Source: an uncultured Thermoleophilia bacterium
Lineage (GTDB): Bacteria > Actinomycetota > Thermoleophilia > Gaiellales > F1-60-MAGs149
DNA length: 8,771 bases
Assembly: GCA_902806305.1 (NCBI GenBank)
Contig: CADCWC010000163.1
Location: forward strand, 1 to 8,771
Reading direction: 5' to 3'
Part shown: piece by piece, positions 6,668 through 8,771 of the stretch
How the letters are laid out: the number at the start of each line of letters is the position of its first letter
Numbering within the stretch: position 1 is the stretch's first letter
Translations under genes and position numbers: made by a program
The notes under the pieces: model-generated
The model's database searches: none
What the model saw: the letters and a program-made list of their open reading frames with translations, nothing else
What the model was told of the DNA's origin: nothing

Positions 6668-7317
6668 CGGTCCACCCCCACGCCCGGTCGCGGCGCGCCG
6701 CCCGCCCGGGTGGCGGCGATCTCGGCCTCCACCATCGCGGCGGAGGCGCCGCGCCGGCTCGAGACGGCGTTCGTCGCCTCGGCGTCGTCCGACCGCCGGG
6801 TGCGCTGCGGACGCTGTCCGCCGCCGAGCACCACGCCCGCCACCGCCGCCACGAGCAGGAGCAGCGACACGACCTCGAACGACAGGACGTACTCGGTCAG
6901 GAACGCCTCGCCGACGGCCTGCGGCGAGCCGAACCCGGGCTCCCCCTCGGCGGCGGTCACGTCGGCCGCCTCCCCGAAGCCGGCGCCGCCGTCGGCCAGC
7001 GCGATCTCGGCCAGGATCGCCCCCACGGCGACGACCGCGGCCCAGAGCTGCCACGGCCGCCCGCGTCGCGTCCCGACCTGGCTGCGCGGGCCGATGTAGG
7101 CGATCACGAACAGGAACATGACCATGACGGCGCCCGCGTAGACGATGATCTGGGCCGCGGCCACGAAGTCGGCCTCGAGCAGCAGGTACATCGCGGCGAG
7201 GGCGACGAGGTTGCCGATCAGCGCCAGGGCGGACACGAACGGGTTGGCCTGGACGACGACCGCGAGCGCGGTGGCGAGGGCCACGACGGCGGCGAGGTAG
7301 AAGACGACGGTGGTCAC
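6664..7317 (-). CDS. nuoJ: NADH-quinone oxidoreductase subunit J
   Basis: NuoJ (homologous to mitochondrial ND6) sits between NuoH, NuoA and NuoK and carries the flexible third helix that couples quinone chemistry to the proton channels. The product is 217 residues with five predicted helices at about 3-22, 28-46, 53-75, 92-108 and 143-165. The family core is clear: QANPFVSALALIGNLVALAA (23-42), then the TM3 block EADFVAAAQIIVYAGAVMVM (48-67) followed by FLFVIAYIG, and FLTEYVLSFEVVSLLLLVAA (139-158). A glycine/alanine-rich acidic loop (109-138) and a charged, low-complexity 50-residue C-terminal tail (167-217) are additions beyond the short E. coli protein, as is common in actinobacterial NuoJ. 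The GTG start at 7317 overlaps the nuoI stop (GTGA), with GGAG 5 nt upstream; the longer open frame upstream is a shadow of nuoI. Confidence 0.95.
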   Translation of the reverse strand: MTTVVFYLAAVVALATALAVVVQANPFVSALALIGNLVALAAMYLLLEADFVAAAQIIVYAGAVMVMFLFVIAYIGPRSQVGTRRGRPWQLWAAVVAVGAILAEIALADGGAGFGEAADVTAAEGEPGFGSPQAVGEAFLTEYVLSFEVVSLLLLVAAVAGVVLGGGQRPQRTRRSDDAEATNAVSSRRGASAAMVEAEIAATRAGGAPRPGVGVDR

Positions 7318-7850
7318 GCGGGCTCCGCCCCCTCGGGGTTCGTGGCGGTCACGACGTCGTACATGCCGAGGACGCGCTCCATCTCCTGGGCCGGCGTGTC
7401 GAACGGGTCGACGGCCTGGGACGGCGTGCGCCGGACCGGCTTCGCGAGGAGCATCGGCTTCGTGTAGACGAGCGCCTCGCGCGACAGCTCGGACAGCTCG
7501 AAGTCGTTCCCGAGCGTGATCGCGTCGAACGGGCACGCCAGCTCGCAGTAGCCGCAGAAGATGCACCGGGCCATGTTGATCTCGTAGATGCGGGCGTACC
7601 GCTCACCCGCCGAGACGCGGTGGTCGGCCGTGTTCTCGGCCGGCACCACGCGGATGCAGTCGGCCGGGCAGGCCGCCGCGCACAGCGAGCAGCCGACGCA
7701 CTTCTCGAGGCCGTTGTCGTGGCGGTGCAGCTGGTGGCGACCCCGGAAGCGCGGGTAGACCGGCCGCTTGTACTCCGGGTACTGCTGCGTGACCGGCTTC
7801 TTGAACAGATGCCGGAACGTGACCGAGAAGCCTTTGACCTGGTCGAGCAT
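7314..7850 (-). CDS. nuoI: NADH-quinone oxidoreductase subunit I (2x 4Fe-4S)
   Basis: NuoI is the peripheral-arm ferredoxin-like subunit carrying clusters N6a and N6b, which hand electrons to N2 in NuoB beside the quinone site. The 178-residue product has the two classic CxxCxxCxxxCP motifs: Cys51/54/57/61 in CVGCSLCAAACP and Cys96/99/102/106 in CIFCGYCELACP. The N-terminus (VTFRHLFKKPVTQQYPEYKR, 10-29, then GRHQLHRH) is the family's amphipathic membrane-facing segment, and RYARIYEINMARCIFCG (85-100) and PFDAITLGNDFEL (107-119) are highly typical. The last 40 residues are a polar tail that varies between species. ATG at 7850 is supported by AAGGAAG 6 nt upstream. It lies 13 nt after nuoH and overlaps nuoJ by GTGA. 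Confidence 0.97.
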   Translation of the reverse strand: MLDQVKGFSVTFRHLFKKPVTQQYPEYKRPVYPRFRGRHQLHRHDNGLEKCVGCSLCAAACPADCIRVVPAENTADHRVSAGERYARIYEINMARCIFCGYCELACPFDAITLGNDFELSELSREALVYTKPMLLAKPVRRTPSQAVDPFDTPAQEMERVLGMYDVVTATNPEGAEPA

Positions 7851-7856
7851 GCGCCG

Positions 7857-7863
7857 CTTCCTT
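7857..7863 (-). promoter_or_regulatory. Shine-Dalgarno AAGGAAG of nuoI
   Basis: AAGGAAG on the minus strand, 6 nt before the nuoI ATG, filling most of the 13-nt gap after the nuoH stop. This is the only nuo junction in the window with a true gap, and the site fixes the nuoI start at 7850. Confidence 0.75.
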
Positions 7864-8771
7864 TCACGCCTCGCCGTAGACGACGAACGCGGCGGTGATG
7901 ACGAGGTTGAGGGTGGCCACGGGCAGGAGCCACTTCCAGCCGATGCTCATCAGCTGGTCGAAGCGGACGCGCGGCACGGTGGCGCGCAGCCAGATGAAGA
8001 TGAAGAGGAAGAGCGCCATCTTCAGCAGCATCCAGATCGGCCCGGGCAGGTACGGCCCGTTCGGGCCCGCCAGGAACAGCACGGCGCCGAGGGCCGAGAG
8101 CGTGATGGCGTTGATGAACTCGGCCGTCGCGAACATCCCGAAGCGCATGCCCCCGTACTCGGTGTGGAATCCCGCCACCACCTCGCCGTCCGCCTCCGGG
8201 AGGTCGAACGGAGGCCGGTTCGACTCGGCCACGGCGGAGACCGCGAAGGCCAGGAAGCCGAGGAACTGGGGGACGATGTACCAGGTCCAGTCGCTCTGGG
8301 CGTTCACGATGTCGACGAACGACAACGAGCCCGCGTGGATGATCACGCCGATGATCGAGAGCGTGAACGCCACCTCGTAGGAGACGAGCTGGGCGATCGA
8401 GCGCATGCCGCCGATCAGCGAGTACTTGGAGCCCGACGCCCAGCCGCCGATCAGGAGGCCGTAGAAGCCCATCGAGCCGAGCGCCGCCACGACGAGCACG
8501 GCGACCGACGAGTCCGCGATGTAGAGCTCGAACGTCCAGTCCGTGAACGGGACGTGCGCGGTCCCGCCGAAGGGCATCAGCCCGAACGCCGCGATGGCGC
8601 AGAAGAGCGAGATGAAGGGCGCGGTCAGGAACAGCCGCGGTCGGGCGCCGTCCGGGACGGCGCTCTGCTTGCGGATGAGCTTGACGAGGTCCGCGATCGG
8701 CTGCAGCAGGCCGCCCGGGCCGACGCGGTTCGGGCCGTAGCGGTGCTGGAAGCGGCCGATCAGCCGCCGCT
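7864..8771 (-). CDS. nuoH: NADH-quinone oxidoreductase subunit H (5' end beyond window)
   Basis: NuoH (homologous to mitochondrial ND1) forms the quinone-access channel and links the peripheral arm to the membrane arm. The open frame is continuous from the window edge; 301 residues are visible. It begins RRLIGRFQHRYGPNRVG, GGLLQPIADLVKLIRK, the conserved stretch after the first helix, so only about 35 to 50 residues (TM1) should be missing. Other landmarks in the visible numbering: GWASGSKYSLIGGMRSIAQ (109-127) with SYEVAF, the quinone-loop segment ESNRPPFDLPEADGEVVAG (182-200) followed by FHTEYGGMRFGMF, and LRATVPRVRFDQLMSIGWKW (261-280). The loop acidic cluster reads PEADGE where PEAESE is common, keeping the charges. 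Around seven further hydrophobic helices are visible. The internal ATG at 8577 is not the start, because family sequence continues upstream of it. Confidence 0.96.
   Translation of the reverse strand, partial: RRLIGRFQHRYGPNRVGPGGLLQPIADLVKLIRKQSAVPDGARPRLFLTAPFISLFCAIAAFGLMPFGGTAHVPFTDWTFELYIADSSVAVLVVAALGSMGFYGLLIGGWASGSKYSLIGGMRSIAQLVSYEVAFTLSIIGVIIHAGSLSFVDIVNAQSDWTWYIVPQFLGFLAFAVSAVAESNRPPFDLPEADGEVVAGFHTEYGGMRFGMFATAEFINAITLSALGAVLFLAGPNGPYLPGPIWMLLKMALFLFIFIWLRATVPRVRFDQLMSIGWKWLLPVATLNLVITAAFVVYGEA

Overview
The window is strongly GC-rich throughout (judged by eye, not computed), and every gene I can support lies on the minus strand, so transcription runs from base 8771 towards base 1. 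Six-subunit gene order H-I-J-K-L-M-N, GTG starts, four-base start/stop overlaps and the protein sequences point to a high-GC actinobacterium. The Thermoleophilia (Solirubrobacterales/Gaiellales type) is my best guess, but this is an inference from protein style, not a demonstrated placement.

From 8771 down to 1499 lies the membrane-arm half of a 14-subunit complex I (NADH:quinone oxidoreductase, nuo) operon: nuoH (5' end cut by the window edge), nuoI, nuoJ, nuoK, nuoL, nuoM and nuoN. The genes are packed with no real intergenic space: H-I has a 13-nt gap carrying a clear Shine-Dalgarno, and the other five junctions overlap by 1 to 4 nt (GTGA, GTGA, ATGA, TGATG, ATGA). NuoH with NuoJ and NuoK forms the quinone/proximal proton module, NuoI carries two 4Fe-4S clusters that pass electrons towards quinone, and NuoL, NuoM and NuoN are the three antiporter-like proton channels. 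The remaining subunits (A-G) would lie upstream, beyond base 8771.

From 1477 to 1 are three accessory genes in the same orientation: a small VOC/glyoxalase-fold protein 21 nt behind nuoN, then a 92-nt gap holding a GC-rich hairpin, then a metallo-beta-lactamase-fold hydrolase of the UPF0173 type, and finally the start of a DUF1028 (Ntn-hydrolase-like) gene that overlaps it by GTGA and runs off the window. The hairpin makes it plausible that the nuo transcript ends after the VOC gene and that the hydrolase/DUF1028 pair is a separate unit, but no convincing promoter is visible.

This is mostly an ordinary, conserved housekeeping region; I see no mobile elements, CRISPR, RNA genes or defence-like cassette. 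The most notable observation is in the proton channels: NuoL has glycine where the conserved transmembrane-helix-5 glutamate normally sits, and NuoM has an atypical TM8/TM10 signature.
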